Shown: positions 1-12,843 of the stretch, in pieces | How positions within the stretch are numbered: position 1 is the stretch's first letter | Layout of the letters: each line of letters opens with the position of its first letter | Assembly (NCBI GenBank): GCA_026122225.1 | Contig: JANEZZ010002708.1 | Coordinates: 248,001 to 312,000, forward strand | DNA: 64,000 nt | Origin: Heloderma charlesbogerti | Taxonomy: Eukaryota; Chordata; Lepidosauria; Squamata; Helodermatidae | Direction of reading: 5' to 3' | Notes under the pieces: generated by a model | What the model saw: the letters and a program-made list of their open reading frames with translations, nothing else | What the model was told of the DNA's origin: nothing | Database searches by the model: none | Position numbers and translations under genes: made by a program

Positions 1-170
1 TCTGAACAGGAATGGAGTATCCCAGAAAAGGGGCATGGCCGGCTAGAACCCTGAACAGGAATGGAGTATCCCAGAAAAGCATATGGCCAGCTGAAACCTT
101 GAACAGGAATGGAGTATCAGTATCCTGGAAAAGGGTATGGCCAGCTGGAACCCTGAACAGGAGCATTCCA
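1..170. repeat. Minisatellite, ~49-bp unit, cut by window edge
   Basis: Three-plus copies of a unit beginning CTGAACAGGAATGGAGTATC start near positions 2, 51, 99 and 153. The third copy is longer because of a short internal insertion. The open frame across it only reflects a unit length without stops, not a gene. Confidence 0.8.
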
Positions 171-1743
171 CACTGTGAGGTATCAGCATTTTTAACCCCA
201 CCTTTCTGCAACAAGTATGCTCAAGTTTACAAGTACAAAACAGCACACCATAAAACAAGCTAATCTACAGTCATAACCATAAAAAAAACGACAACCCTAA
301 TAGCAACAGCAGTGCTATAAAACAACTCAGTGCACAGCTAAAACATTATAGGATCCAAATTAAAAAAAAAAAAAGCCCACCTGAATGAAATGGTCTTAAG
401 AGTCTATTTAAAGACAGATAAACTGCGGGGGATGGGGGGAGGCAGACTGTTCCATGGTGTTGGGCACCATAACTCAAAAGGTCCCCTAAGTACAGACCCG
501 GAGGTTTCCTTGTTTATTTATTTCCACACAGCAGAAAAGAAAAACCCTGAAATTAGAAGAATGGCCTGTCAGGGAGACATGAGACTGAGCCCTGCACCTG
601 ACATGCTGGTTTTCTACTTGCAGCGAAGCTGATTTTCTTCTGGAGGATCATTCAGACCTGCAGACATGGCCACCTTCAGCCTACAGTACTGCAGTCCAGA
701 TAGAGACCTTCACCACTTGATTTTGCCAATTCCAGAAATTCCAAACTGAGGCCTTTGTGCCAAGTCTGGTTTCTATCCCTGCCTTTCAAATTCCAGTGAC
801 AATGATGGGGTGATGGGGAGGAAGCCCACTGCGTATTTTATTTCATTTTTCATTGTGCCATGGAAGAGAGATTATTAAAGAGAAAACCTGCTCATTATAG
901 CCAGAAGTGAAATATTGCTTCCCACTTTTTTGTTGTTGTTGACAAAATGACCGACAGAATATGGCGAGTGATGGCATGCATGCAGATTTGGAACCCATCT
1001 TGCCAAGCAGACAAAAGGCGATTAGAACCACATAATATGATGGACTTTCTCTCTCTCCCTCCCTTGGATTCGATTTACCTTGCTCACCTGCCTCTGGAAG
1101 ACAGGTTTCATGTTGCTGCAATAAGGGATAAGCAGAACTGGCACGTTTTCATTCTGCAATGTACATTTTATGGACTGCCACATTTTCCTTGTGTCCCCCC
1201 CCAAAAAAAATTTTTTGATGTGGGCAGGGGTAGAGGATATACAGTCTATGTTGATGGCAATTATTATTTACACCATAACAGAATGTCTGAAAATGTAACT
1301 GTTATTTACAGGGGACTTTAGAGAATACTTCAGCCTTCTCAGTATCCATTGTCTGCTTAACCAAGAGACAATCTAAAAAAAAAGGTATGATTTACCCCCT
1401 TGTGTGTGTGGACGGCTGACAGCTCAGCAGGGGAAGCAGACAAACAAAACTTGTGTATTTCTCTTGCTGCAGTTGAATAGAATATTTAAAATCTCACAGT
1501 TCCAGGATTGCCTACTGGTGGGAACTTCATTATTTCCAGTATACTGTTTGCTAAAGTTTGCATTTGTTTCTTCAAATGATTTTGGGGTGTGAGTTATGCT
1601 TTGCGGGCAGGGGGGGGGAGTTGAAGCATTCCTCTCTTTGCCAATGTTTTGCAGCTAAGCAAGCCAATCTGTGCTGGCCTAAAAGAATTTGTGAAGTTGA
1701 AAGATAGAGGTCTGGACTAGAGCTGATCTGGGATGTTCTGGTT
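171..1743. other. Unassigned sequence
   Basis: No recognisable exon, repeat family or RNA gene. There are short A-rich runs near 362-374 and 1201-1213. The short open frames show no domain and are no longer than chance allows. Confidence 0.5.
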
Positions 1744-2330
1744 AATTTTTTGATCGATTGATTGATTTCATTTCTATACCACCCAATAGCCGAAGCTCTC
1801 TGGGTGGTTCACAAAAAACAAAACCACAAAGTACAGCATAAAATGATATAAAATATGGAAGAGTAAAACTACAATATAAAAGTACAACCAGAAGAAAACC
1901 TAGCAGCAATGCAGAGATTTAAAATATAGATTTAAAACAGCAGAGCTAGAAGACTAGAGTGTTAAAATGCTGGGAAAATTAAGAGGTCTTCACCTGGTGC
2001 CGAAAGGAGTACAACATAGGTGGCAGGAGAACCTCTCAAGGGAGCTCATTCGGAAGCCGGGGTGCCACAGCAGAAAAGGCCCTCTTCCTGGTAGCCACCT
2101 GCCTCACTTCCTTTGGCAGGGGCTCCCGGAGAAGGATCCCTGAAGATGATCTTAGGGTCTGGGCAGGTACGTATGGGAGGTTGCAATCCTTCAAATAACC
2201 TGGCCCCAAGCCATTTAGGGCTTTGAATGTTAGTACCAGCACTTTGAATCAGGCCAGGACATGGACTGACAGCCAGTGCAGCTGGAAAAGTACTGGCGTA
2301 ATGTGATCTCATTGGTTTCCTGAAACTCCA
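1744..2330 (-). mobile_element. L2-type LINE 3' fragment
   Basis: Read on the minus strand, 2242-2036 encodes a degenerate L2 reverse transcriptase C-terminus: the 'LTFKALNGLGPGYL' motif, then 'LRSS', then 'KRAFSAVAPRLPNELP'. These are the usual late motifs of L2 ORF2. The 3' tail at 1744-1815 carries the 'gggtggtatagaaatg' type end followed by a degenerate AATCAATCAA tail. It is 5'-truncated and inactive. Confidence 0.8.
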
Positions 2331-3853
2331 CTGGACCTCTGTCTCAACCCTGCTCATGCAGATAACAGAGTGCCACCGATTGGGGCAGAGAAGCTGTCTG
2401 GCATAGCTAGAAATGTAGTTGGCATGGTACAAGGTTCGCAGGCCAGAGTGCTAAGCCCCCCAAGGCTCATTCTAGGCACATATCTAAAGCGTGAGCAAGG
2501 AAAATGTTGGACCAGCCACGTCTTGGATGCTACTGAGAACTTAGATACCTGGTTACTAGCAATGGTACCATGGTACAGAAAAGGGCCTTCAGTCATGGTG
2601 AACTTATGAGTCAACCCACCCAGCGAAAAACCCTGATTATAAGGCAAGCCCGCACTCCAATGAAATTCAGACACAACTCATAACCACTTCACCAGGACCA
2701 TCGTGAGTTTCCACCACTGCTGCCAACCCCTTCCATTCTTATTCACCTGGTGGCAGCAGAAGCAATGGGAAAACCATATTAGATGCTTCTCTGGAAGGGT
2801 CCCCTCTCTCCTGGCTGCCTTGAATGCTACCAAGGCAGCAGCCCAGGTACCAGGGGAACTGGGGAATGCAGTTCTCCAAGGCACCCAAGTCCTAAGTAAT
2901 GGACAGCAAGCATCCTGGCAATCACATGCCCCGGTGCTCCCTGCATCTGAGATACTGCTGGCTCTTCAGTGCACAGATCTTTATAAAGGAGCAGGATTCA
3001 GGTGAGAGAAGGCTCAAAGGTGCCTGCATTGTCCTCTGGCTGCAAGTTCCAGCCAGGAGATTTGGTGCCTCCATTCCTGGGGTGGAGGGAGCTGTGTGGA
3101 AGGGCACACAAATATGAGTGACAGTTGGGTCCCCAACTTCAGCCTGTTCTATCAGTGGGGCTCAGAGTCCCCCTTCCATAGCTGGAGTCAGTATCTAGAT
3201 GCGAGGGCCCTGGTGACCTTCAAATTTTGATGCTGGATGATCGTGACAACCACACCAACACTAGGATCTCAATAAGAAGACACATTATCTGCTCTTTTGG
3301 TTACACCATGCCTACTAAGTTATCATGCTATCCACACCCCCTGTTCCAGTTGCCTTATCCATCATGTGACACTACTTTGCTCCAAATGCCTTGTAGGATT
3401 CACCTACCATGCCCCCAGCTCAACACACAGCAGGAGCAGCATCTGGAAGGTACGAGACTGACAAATACAAATTTGTCATTTCCCATCATTTTTTTTTTTT
3501 CTCAGAGCAACCAACTGGAGCTTCTTATGTCCAGCGTGGGCCACTAGCAACCAAGATGTAAAGTGAAGGGGATGAAAGGTGGGCATTGTTTGGACCAAAA
3601 GCAGCAGTTGCCAAGGACAAAGGGGGGAAAACACTGTGGAGAATTAGCCAGCCAGCCCTAACTGTCATACAATAAAATTTACCTGTACCACCACTGCCTG
3701 TGAGCAGAATTCCTGGGTTCCCTCAAGCCTGCCGATACCTCCCTCTTGTGTGCAGATGGTGCTGTTTTGGTTACATAAAGTTCCACACTCATAGAATAAG
3801 TTCTCTACTAGTATATATGATAGCTCAATGGAAGCTTCATGGTCACAGTTAGT
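2331..3853. other. Unassigned sequence
   Basis: Nothing could be identified on either strand. A T-run lies at 3489-3500. No frame here has a recognisable domain. Confidence 0.5.
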
Positions 3854-4132
3854 AAGGCCGGCTCTACCACTAGGCAGTGTGAGGCAGTTGCTTCAGGCAG
3901 CATATGCTGGGAGGCGGCAGGAGAAGGCAGTGCTGGAGGAGAGAGCTGTGGGCCAACAGTCCTGCCCTGTGCCCCCAAAGCTAGTCTGCTGTCTTCAGGT
4001 GTGGGGAGGATGCGGTACCACTGCACATCTTGAAGAACGACTTAACTACCAGTCCAGGTAGCTTTTGTGCATGGAATGGGAGGGGCGCCATTTTGCTTTG
4101 CCTCAGGCAGCAAAATGCCTGGGGCTGGCCCT
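3854..4132. mobile_element. Candidate short inverted-repeat DNA element
   Basis: The left end reads AAGGCCGGCTCTACCA and the right end ggggctggccctg, an imperfect inverted pair. A second inverted pair built on 'gcctcaggcagca' lies just inside. No clean target duplication was found, so superfamily is not assigned. Confidence 0.45.
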
Positions 4133-4179
4133 GCCTCAGAGTACCAGATGTTGGGGACAATGAATATGGGAAGGACATC

Positions 4180-4320
4180 TCCTGCTGCCCTGCTTGTGGG
4201 CTTCCAAAAAGCATCTGGCTGGCCACTGTTGGAGAACGACTGTTGGAGAATGACTGTTTGGCTAAATGGACCTTTGCTCTGGTCCACCAGGGCTCTTATG
4301 TTCTTATGCTTACTGTTCAT
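4180..4320 (+). repeat. Interspersed retroelement 3' end (TTATGTTC tail)
   Basis: The segment runs from 'gtgggcttcc' through 'ctggccactgttgg' to 'ccaccagggctcttatgt', ending in TTATGTTCTTATG. The same module occurs in inverted orientation at 63124-63283, and related pieces at 59920-60330. The simple-repeat tail suggests a LINE or SINE 3' end; the class is not certain. Confidence 0.55.
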
Positions 4321-4797
4321 TGTTCCCACATGCATGTTAGCCAAAACCAAAAACCCCAAATCTTCCTAACCCAGATGCTGTGGACAGACATAGGCGGCCA
4401 CTTTCATGTTGCCAAAACATGAGGAAATGCATCACTAAAAAAAAAAAAGGAAAAAAGAGGATCCATATTTGCAGAAAAATTGCATATGCTAATATTTATA
4501 TCGGTGCATAGTTAGAAATTATTTAAATGGAAACACAATATATCTCACCTGAGTGGGGCAGACTGTGACCAGGTAACCGGTGTGCCTGTTCAGTCTATTC
4601 TCCAGGAGTTTGCTCTGGGTGAGCAACTTCAAGGCCCCTGCTCTCCTGGCTTGTTACCGTCATCTTTAAACCAGACTTGGACCAGGCAACCTTCAAATAA
4701 AGGACTATCCTCGGTGAAGTGGGACACATGGCCACCCTACCTTTACTTACTCAGAGCCCACCCTTGGGGCTCAGGGTCATAATCTCCATTCACAAAC
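4321..4797. other. Unassigned sequence
   Basis: An A-run lies at 4437-4448. No gene or repeat was recognised. Confidence 0.5.
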
Positions 4798-5215
4798 TAG
4801 GGATGGGTGAGAAATTCGTTCATTTCTGATTTAAATGCAAACTTACCAAATGTGTACATCCCAAACCTAGACACGACCCGAATGCAGTTTGTCTCCTAAA
4901 TCTGTACATTTCCAAAGTTTGTGATGAAGTCTGAGGAAACAATGCATCCCCCAAAAGAAGCAATTAAAAAAAATGCACACAAAATGTGTACGTTTCAAAA
5001 AATTGTGCACAAGAATGCTTTATTCAGTGGGGGAAATGCGTACATTTGCAAAAGTGTACAGAAAAATGCAAACGTTTGGAAAAAATGCATACGAAAATGC
5101 AGATTGTTAAAAAAAAACAAAAACAAGCATGAAATGTGTGTGGACTCAAAAAAGAAGTTGCAGTCCGATGCGGAACTGGGAAGGAACGAACTTAGCATTG
5201 AAAAAATGAGCACCT
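4798..5215. mobile_element. Probable hAT-like foldback element, one end
   Basis: It begins TAGGGATGGGTGAGAAATTC, like the ends of the well-delimited hAT-type elements of this window, and then runs through many 'aaaatgcayac' motifs. The matching right terminus was not found, so the end is approximate. Confidence 0.4.
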
Positions 5216-6194
5216 AAGTGAGATCAAGCCTGACAGATTCGCCCAGCCACAGTGAGCACCTGGGCAGCAGGCTGAAGGGGCAGGAAGGCAGACAGAGACA
5301 GGTCACCTGGTCACCGTCTTCCACACCATGGGGAGATGCACAGTATTTCTATTTAAAGTATAATTATTTCACAATTTGCATTTATACATATAAATGAGCA
5401 TATGCACATTTTATGTAAATTGTTGTCCTCTCTTGTCCTCTTTTTTGGTGATGCATTTCTTTGGTGATGCGTAAGTGGCTACCCTATCAGGGAGCCTTGC
5501 CAAAACATCTGCATTGCCCACAAAAAAACTAGAACTGGGGCCCTGATTACAGGAAGACAGTTTTCCAGTGCATGTTTGTTTTCAGAAATAGCACGCCACT
5601 TCTCTACCCGTCCTCCCCCTCACATCACTGAGGTACAGTTCCAAACCCTTCTATAAATTCCCTCCTTTTGCCATCTGTGGGTGTCACACTCACAACCATC
5701 CCCCACACCAGTGGGGGTTTTGTTCCCATAGTTACTAGTGCAACTTGCTTCCACGTGAAATGCAAGAACTAAAAAAGTAACGGGCGAGAAAACAAAAAGC
5801 AAAAGAGGTACCAGCAAAACATGGAAGAAGAGGAGGAGAGGATGATCTGTAACTCTTCCATAGCAAGGACTTTATGTGGGAAGGTGGGGTGGGCTAATAC
5901 ATTTCCCCACTAGGATATATCTACACTTACAAACCTATATCACTTTGATACAAGTTTAACTGTCATGGCTTCCCCTAAAGAATTCTGGGGATTGTAGTTT
6001 AGTCAGGGCACTGAGAATTCTGGTTGGAGAGCTGTAATTCTCCCTCACAGAACTATTGTATCTAGGGTTCCAAGGCCATAGCCTGTATCGAACACTGATT
6101 CATCCCACCTAAGAATGTTTTATTGTTTTTTAAATAGGCTGTCCAGTTTGTGATATGACAGCCTCTATTTAATGAATAAGAGCTACTTTTTAGG
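5216..6194. other. Unassigned sequence
   Basis: No feature could be supported. A fragment near 5965-6010 resembles the 'cccaraattctggg' class of short DNA elements but is too decayed to delimit. Confidence 0.4.
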
Positions 6195-6474
6195 ATAAGA
6201 AGGTCAGTTGTGCACATCTTTGAAATGTACACATTCTCCCATCGATTAAAGCATGTTTGTGTGAAGTACACACTTTTTCATGTGCATTTTTCAAACGTTT
6301 GCATTAATTTATTAACAGATTTTATTTAGGGGGTCTGTAAATCACCCTGCAAGCTTGGAAACGTATGGATTTTCATCGCAGATTGCATTCCAGTCTGTGT
6401 TCTGTCCAGGAGGTATCAACTGGGAAAATCCTGATTAGAAGGAACTAAAATAAATTTCTCATACATCCCTACCC
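6195..6474. mobile_element. Probable hAT-like foldback element, right end
   Basis: It ends 'ctcatacatcccta', the inverse of the TAGGGATGT terminus. The interior has 'aaatgtacac' and 'tgtgcatttttc' motifs shared with other such elements. The left boundary is a guess. Confidence 0.35.
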
Positions 6475-6535
6475 CAGCCTGCACAACAAATTCTTCCTGT
6501 CTCAGTGTAAGGGGTAACTTAAGGATGATAGTTTT

Positions 6536-6705
6536 TGTTATTAAATATATATCTCATTCTTCCTCCAAGGAGCTCAAGGCATAATACAAGGTTCTTCTCC
6601 ACCTTTTATCCTCACAACAACCTTGTAAGGTTGGTTAGGCTGAAAGATGGTGACTGAACCAAGATTTGAACCAGTCCTACTCCGACACACTAACCCCTGC
6701 ACTAT
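6536..6705 (-). mobile_element. MIR-like tRNA-derived SINE remnant
   Basis: On the minus strand it carries the core 'cctaaccaaccttacaagg', 'ttgttgtgaggataaaa' and 'ccttgagctccttggagg', ending toward an ATATATTTAATA tail. A + strand relative lies at 14987-15145. The tRNA-like head is mostly lost. Confidence 0.6.
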
Positions 6706-6710
6706 TTTCA

Positions 6711-7449
6711 TAATAAAGTTATTTATTGTTATTGTTTACTTAAGAAAGGTGTTCTTCACAAGTTCACAAATGCTTTCAAAATTTAAAATATCTATCTTCA
6801 TTTCACTCCTGAAGACATTGTTATTTTGGGAGGCCTTCCTTGAGTGACCAGCCGCGGTTTATCAAAACCTGGTTTTATCAGAACTCTCTTTTTAAAAATA
6901 TTAATCATTTTAACATGGTGTTTATTTACTTTTATCCTATCTGCTGTTCACAGCTTCAAAACCTTTTTCACAGGTGTGTATAGAATTTCAGCCTAAGCAT
7001 ATGTGGTGTAGCCTCTGTGTGTGTGTGTGTGTATAAAATCGGTGAAATACTTTTCATCATATTTCTGGACCAGGAACTTTTTCTTACAAATTCTTTCATG
7101 GCCTGCCTCCTCTGAATTTCCTGGTTTGCCTCCTCTTGACTTGCAGTAAGTCGCCAGGGAAACTATTCCTAATGATCTGCTAAGGTCTAAAAAAAAAAAA
7201 AAAAAAGTTGTCTGCCTCAACCAAATTCTGATTTGGGAACTTTACACACTGCTGACCTTGCCACTCAGAAAGCAAAGGAGACTGATGAAGGATGTGTGCA
7301 AATAAATAAAATTGAGGTTCTCAGAGGGCAAAAAAAATAGCTCAAGAGCAGGAGGCAATCCAATCCAAAACTCTAATATACAAAAATGTTGAGGGGAAAA
7401 AGACACTGAAAGCCAAGTCCTCCTAGAGCTACAAAGACCTCTCCAGGTG
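6711..7449. repeat. Mostly unassigned; (TG)n and A18 tracts
   Basis: A (TG)n tract lies at 7015-7032 and an A run at 7189-7206. The part near 6800-6950 ('aggccttccttga') resembles the 3' untranslated region of L2-type LINEs but is weak. No gene was seen. Confidence 0.5.
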
Positions 7450-7585
7450 TTAAGATTCTATGATTGTTTTACTGTTGTATTTGTGTCTTATTGTTGAATG
7501 TTTCTTACTACTGTGAGCCACCCTTAGAATATTTATATGGAAGGGTCATATAAAAATGGACTAAATAAATAAAACCTGTACCAGT
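7450..7585 (+). mobile_element. L2-like 3' tail fragment
   Basis: The text 'gtgagccacccttagaat', an AT-rich stretch and 'ggactaaataaataaaa' fit the 3' terminus of reptilian L2-type LINEs. Confidence 0.45.
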
Positions 7586-8514
7586 ACTAAAACTGATAAG
7601 CAACCAACTGATGCCTAGTTTATCTGGACACAGGATTTGTCTTTTGAAGAGGAAACTTAGTTAATAAAACCTTGTCAAGGCTGGAAGTCTTCTCGTTAAC
7701 TAGAGTTAAGAAAGATAATTATCACCTTCGACAAAAATACAAGCAATTACTTGTTGTTTTACTTGACCGCTGAAAATGACTTAAAAGTACACTTTCAGAA
7801 ATGATTGCTCAGTTTAATTATGTAAATGAAGAATGATGAGGATATTTATCTTGCCAGGAAAGAGAACTCAATTCATTACGTGCCAAATGAACACATTCGT
7901 CTTTAATTGCTCTCAGTTACGAACTCTGAGAACCAATGCTGTGTGCAGTGGCTTTTATGACCATGAAGAAGACCAGATGCTGATTCCTTGTAATTGTCAA
8001 TGATGGGTTTTCTCTCTTGTGCATTCTAATCTCTTGAAGGATGACCACAGAGTGATCCAAAGGGTCTCCTTTGGGAACACCAAGTGATTTGCAACAACAA
8101 GGTAGAGCTAGATGAAGAGAGGAAGCAGCTTGAATGAACATCCATCCAGTCTCCTCCTTGTCTTCACCAGCTTTATTGCATAACCATAAATCAGTACAGA
8201 GATTTTTAAAAAATCACAACAGCCAATGCTAAAAAGATTGAAGATACAGAAATCATAAAAATCAAACCATACTCCAAGACTCCAATCAGAAAAATGACAC
8301 GTCTTTGCTTTAGCTTGGTGGTTTGCCATTCCATTAGAAACATGGTCAATTTAATGAACACTGAGATAGTGGGATGAAATATGGTATGTGTGTTCAGATC
8401 ATCATTCTACATGTTCAAGATGAAATATCAGCTCACCCTTCACACCTGTTCTCAAATAAGAAGAGAATACATTGCAATGCCCTCCTCTGTGTCCCACTAA
8501 TGCGAGACATACAC
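7586..8514. other. Unassigned sequence
   Basis: No coding signal or recognised repeat. Confidence 0.5.
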
Positions 8515-8850
8515 TATGGTGTGACATGGGAGAGGGCCTTCTCTGCTGAGGCACCCCAGTTGTGGAATGCCCTCCCCTTGGAGGCCCGATTGGCACAGAC
8601 ACTGATTTCATTTTGGCACCAAGTTAAAATATGTCTATCAAAGCCTTTGAGGGCTAAATGCATTCCCTAAAGTAGTGTACTGTTTTAACTGTTTTAATGT
8701 TTTAGATTTTAAATTGGTATTAGCTTGCTTAATGGTTTGATATGTTTTTAGCTGTTTAAATTATTTATTGTTTTATACTGTCTAAATTGATTTTATCTGT
8801 ATGCCACCCTGAGATCCTAATGATACAGGATGGGAATATATATATATGCG
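8515..8850 (+). mobile_element. L2-type LINE 3' end
   Basis: The + strand carries 'WERAFSAEAPQLWNALPLEA', the conserved last L2 ORF2 block, a degraded C-terminus, a T-rich 3' untranslated region and the 'tgccaccctgagatcc' tail with TATATA. It is 5'-truncated. Confidence 0.75.
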
Positions 8851-9700
8851 ATAGCTCCGTGTGACATGGGAAGGAAAGTTAGCGCATATATTCCCGACAA
8901 CATACTGGGTTGGATTCAGACTTAGTCAAAGTAGACCAATTAAAATCAGTGGACTTAGTCATGACCCATTTGATTCAACGGGTCCTTTCTAAGCATGATT
9001 AAATCTGGGTCCAGCTACAAACCCCAGCTCAACTTCTGCATCCATACTGATGGAGGACAGGAAAAATATAGCACACTGCAATGAGATACCTGACTTGAAG
9101 ACTAGGAGATCACAGTAGAACAGGGTCTGTAAAATTATGGCATATGTCCGCTTGAAGTCCAAAAGTCTGCTTGATCCCCATCCCCCATATGCAAAGGGAG
9201 GAAGAAAATGCAAAATATAGTGCAATGAAATACCTGCCTTGAAGCTCTCAGAAATGAAATTTGTGAATATTTAGGCTGCAATTGTGTGTTTCAAGTGAAC
9301 ACTCTTAGTCTGAAGAAGTAAATAAGGCCTCTTGAAACTTGTGCTCACAGCAGCTAACAATGGCAAAAATATGTAGCACAGATTATTTTATGCCATTATT
9401 CTCCAGACTCAACCTTGAACATTAAAAGACCAGCCCCAAAGGGTCGGTCTTACAATGCTCCTGCAAGGTGCTGAGGCTGTGGTGCACTCTGGTGAGGTCA
9501 CAGTGGAAAAAAATTCCATAATTGGGAGGCCGCCAATAATGCTTCTATATGTGTCCTTCCTGACCAAACCTGGCACACGAATGTGGAGGCCATTGTCAGT
9601 CCATCTCAGTAATGGGACACCTGGGGAAGAGACAGTCCCTAGGGTATGTTGGAGTGTCTGGGGCTTTGTAAATTCTAACCAGCACCTGAATTGTGCCTGG
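8851..9700. other. Mostly unassigned sequence
   Basis: 8905-9005 resembles an old lizard element with 'ggattcagacttagtc' and 'gtggacttagtcatgac'. Otherwise nothing was recognised. Confidence 0.4.
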
Positions 9701-9728
9701 AAGGGGAGGGGAGGGGAGGGGAGGGGAA
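9701..9728. repeat. (GGGGA)n simple repeat
   Basis: About five GGGGA units in a row. Confidence 0.85.
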
Positions 9729-9811
9729 GAGAGCTAGTGCCGAAGATGGGATACCTACAGCTCATCCCCCACTTCAGAATGGACTGCAGCACTGGATCCC
9801 AGTGTTCAAGG

Positions 9812-9875
9812 GATGAACCGCTCAGAGAGCTTCAGCTATTGGGCGGTATAGAAATGAATGAATAAATGAATGTGA
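9812..9875 (+). mobile_element. L2 LINE 3' tail
   Basis: The text 'agagagcttcagctattggg', then 'cggtatagaaatg' and an AATGAATAAATGAATG tail is the extreme 3' end shared with the L2 copy at 43480-44150. Confidence 0.7.
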
Positions 9876-11009
9876 ATGGCAACGTAGACTACAGAAGTCT
9901 AGTCCTGAGATGATAAAGACAAGGATGATTGTCCCGTAGCAGTCACATCTGAAAGAAAAGGTTGCTGCCCTCTTGGCAAGATGTAACACAAGTTTTAACA
10001 ACAATGTCATCCCCACTTGGCCCCAGGCTTTTTAGGACTTTGCTGCTTTGGGCATAGCCAAACTACCCCATGATTAAATTTCCTTTAAGAGCTAAGGTAT
10101 AGGTTTCAACAAGTCATGTCGAAACAAGGCCTATGCAGAGATTTGGACAGAGCTGTACTTCTACCTTCGCTGCGAGGCACAAAGGCTCGGAGAGAACCTA
10201 TCCACCCAAACTTCCTGTTCCCCTGAAACTGCCTTTCAGAGCTGCAGCAGCTCAGAAGCCTCGGTGCCTTTGCTCTTTTCAACCAAGGAGGAGGTAAAAA
10301 CACTCTGACACCTTACGCTGAGAGGAGACACGCTCCCAATAGCAATGCTACATCAGGGGCTCGTCTGTGTTGTTGTTCACTGCGTTATTCTTGTAAAGAA
10401 AAACTGCGCTATAATGCTTTTTCGTGTGCCCTTTTCCTCAGGGTTACGCACAGAATATCAATGCAGGGCCTAGAGGATGGGCATAGCTTCTAGAACATTT
10501 CTCCCTGGTACCTGTCCTGTTTATCTCTGGGCACATTATTTAGGCTAGCCAGACCAGGCCCCATCCCTAGCAACGGTGTCTGCTGTGCAAGTTTGGGACA
10601 CACAAGTGAAGGGTGATGTAAATTGGCAGGTACATTTCTTTTTGTGTGCAGTCCCCTATCTCTGCCCATTCCCCCTTCCTTCTTGTGCTTACTCCCCTCC
10701 CATATACATACACACACACACACACAATTCACACAATTCACCCGCACAGTAATGGCATCACAGAACACCATCTATTGGAAAGGGGCTGGAGGGCATTTGC
10801 GGGGGGGAAGCTTTGTTAAGCATAGATTTCTGAAAGCAAATGCTATATATCACATTAATGCTCCCATCTGAAACATGTTATTTCTCTGAAGGAAGTCCGA
10901 TTGATTTTGATGGAAGTTAACTTTCAAGCAAGCATGCTTCGGATGGCAGCCATCTTTTAATTTCCAGCTTGTGATTGAGTTATAATTTGCAATGCACAAA
11001 TCTACTGCA
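9876..11009. other. Unassigned sequence with a (CA)n tract
   Basis: A (CA)9 microsatellite lies at 10709-10726. No gene or other repeat was recognised. Confidence 0.5.
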
Positions 11010-11624
11010 GGGCGCGCGATGTGGGGCTGCCCTTAAGGCTGCTCTGGAAGCCAGAGCTAGAGCGGAACGCAGCAGCTCAGCTGTTGTCGGGAGCTTCCCC
11101 TTTTCAGCATGCAACTCCTTTGCTGAGGGAACTGCACTGGCTGCCTATTCGCTACCGGGCCAGGTTTAAGGTTTTGGTACTAGTGTACAAAGCCCTGAAC
11201 CACTTGGGATCAGGATACCTGAGAGAGCACCTTCTCCCTTATCAACCTGCCCGGTCACTGAGATCATCAGAGGGCATGCTCCTGGTGGTTCTGCATGGAC
11301 CTATGGCCCAATTGGAATCCATCCGGAGAAGAGCCTTCAGTGTGGTGGCCCCCTTTCTTTGGAACTCCGTGCCCTTGGAGGTCAGGCAGGCACCAACACT
11401 GTTGCTTCCGGCGCCTCCTGAAAACAGTTCTGTTCCAGGAAGCATTCCTTAAATTACCAGACATGCTTTTTATTGGCATTCTGTTTTTAATAATATAAAT
11501 TTGGTGTTTTAGTCTTTTCTCTTCTTTTACTATTGTACTTCTTGTGTTCACTGCTCCGGAATCTGTTTTGGATGGCGAGTGGTATAAAAATGGTGTAAAT
11601 GAAATAAATAAATAAATAAAAATG
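11010..11624 (+). mobile_element. L2-type LINE 3' end with ORF2 remnant
   Basis: The + strand encodes the L2 reverse transcriptase C-terminus with late blocks in order: 'LHWLPIRYRARFKVLVLVYK', 'ALNHLGSGYL', 'RSLRSSEGMLLV' and 'RRAFSVVAPFLWNSVPLEV'. The reading frame is open from 11021 to 11452. A 3' untranslated region follows, ending in an (AATA)n tail at 11603-11624. No catalytic RT core remains, so it is a dead 5'-truncated copy. Confidence 0.85.
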
Positions 11625-12392
11625 ATATGTAAGAAGCAATCCAGGGGTCGGATACTTGTTGGGAGAGAAAATTCCCCCCTCGCCTGCCCTCCGGCACCAG
11701 TGTTCATGTGCATACATTACCCTCAACACCATTTACAAACCATTCTCATTCTCAACCACAGCTCCTGTGAAGTTAAAGGAAGTTCAAAAGGGGAGCCAGG
11801 CAAAATCTTCCATTTTTCCTAGCAGTTCCTTCCTTTGGCAAGTACGAGGTGAAGGCTAAGAGTATGTTAACTTCACTTTCTTCCAGTTCAAACTGTTTTT
11901 GATCTTTCTCTCCCTTTTATGAAGAAATATGCAAATCCTCACAAGTTCTTACTTCTTATTAAAGAAAAACCCAAACTAAATTCTCAGCCATCTGCACTGG
12001 CCAAATTCAGCACGTACCATGATTCCCAAAATGGAGAGGAAAGTGTTATGCCTTCCTGTTAGGTAGCCGTTATGAAGTTGAAAATCCTGTCAGAAATAAG
12101 AGGAAGTAACCCTAATTCAGCGCTACAAACATGGTTGGACGACAAACCGAGGGATTCCAACCCATATTTTAAGAGCAAAGCCTGCTGCCTTGACAGACGA
12201 ATCTGTCTGTTTTACTTTCTCCCACTTCTTTCTGTCCCGTTTATGAAGACGTGTGCAACTTTGGGTAAGTTCTTAACAAAAACTGAACTGAACAAAATTC
12301 TCACCTATTCTTAGCAATGGGACAAGCATCAGGTTCCCTACATATCATATAGCGGTTGGTGACAAACACCACAATCGAATTGACTTCTCCAG
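11625..12392. other. Unassigned sequence
   Basis: No recognised feature. Confidence 0.5.
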
Positions 12393-12468
12393 GGGTGGAC
12401 AACTTGCCGGCTCTCCAGATGTTGGTGGACTGCAACTCCCATCAGCTCTAGCCAGGGATTATGGGAGA
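12393..12468. mobile_element. Fragment of a palindromic MITE ('ctccagatgttg' class)
   Basis: It contains 'ctctccagatgttggtgg' and 'actgcaactcccatcag', the left arm of the short palindromic family seen complete at 57957-58093. Confidence 0.55.
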
Positions 12469-12843
12469 TCAACAACATATAGAGGGTGACAAGGTCTCCA
12501 CCCCTGGCCTACTTTCTCTGTTGAATCGACTTCCCACCAACAACACACCAATGTTATCCATCCTTTTGTGGTGGCATTTTCCCCCAAGAAACTTTCTGAG
12601 CAGTTGGAATGTTCAAACACATTCCACAACACCTCTACAGCTGAGCCAATGGCTAGGGAGGGCTCATTCCAGTAAGAGCTCTTCTAGCCAAAGGCAACAG
12701 ATTTTTCAGAAAAGGGTTTGATGAAGAAGTGAGGATAAGTAGTTGCAGAAAGGAGGTATAGACTATGTTTAGCCTCCTTCAAAATTAAGGAGTGTGGATT
12801 AGAGGGGGGAAACTAATGAGTAAGACTTTGGGAATGTGCAAAG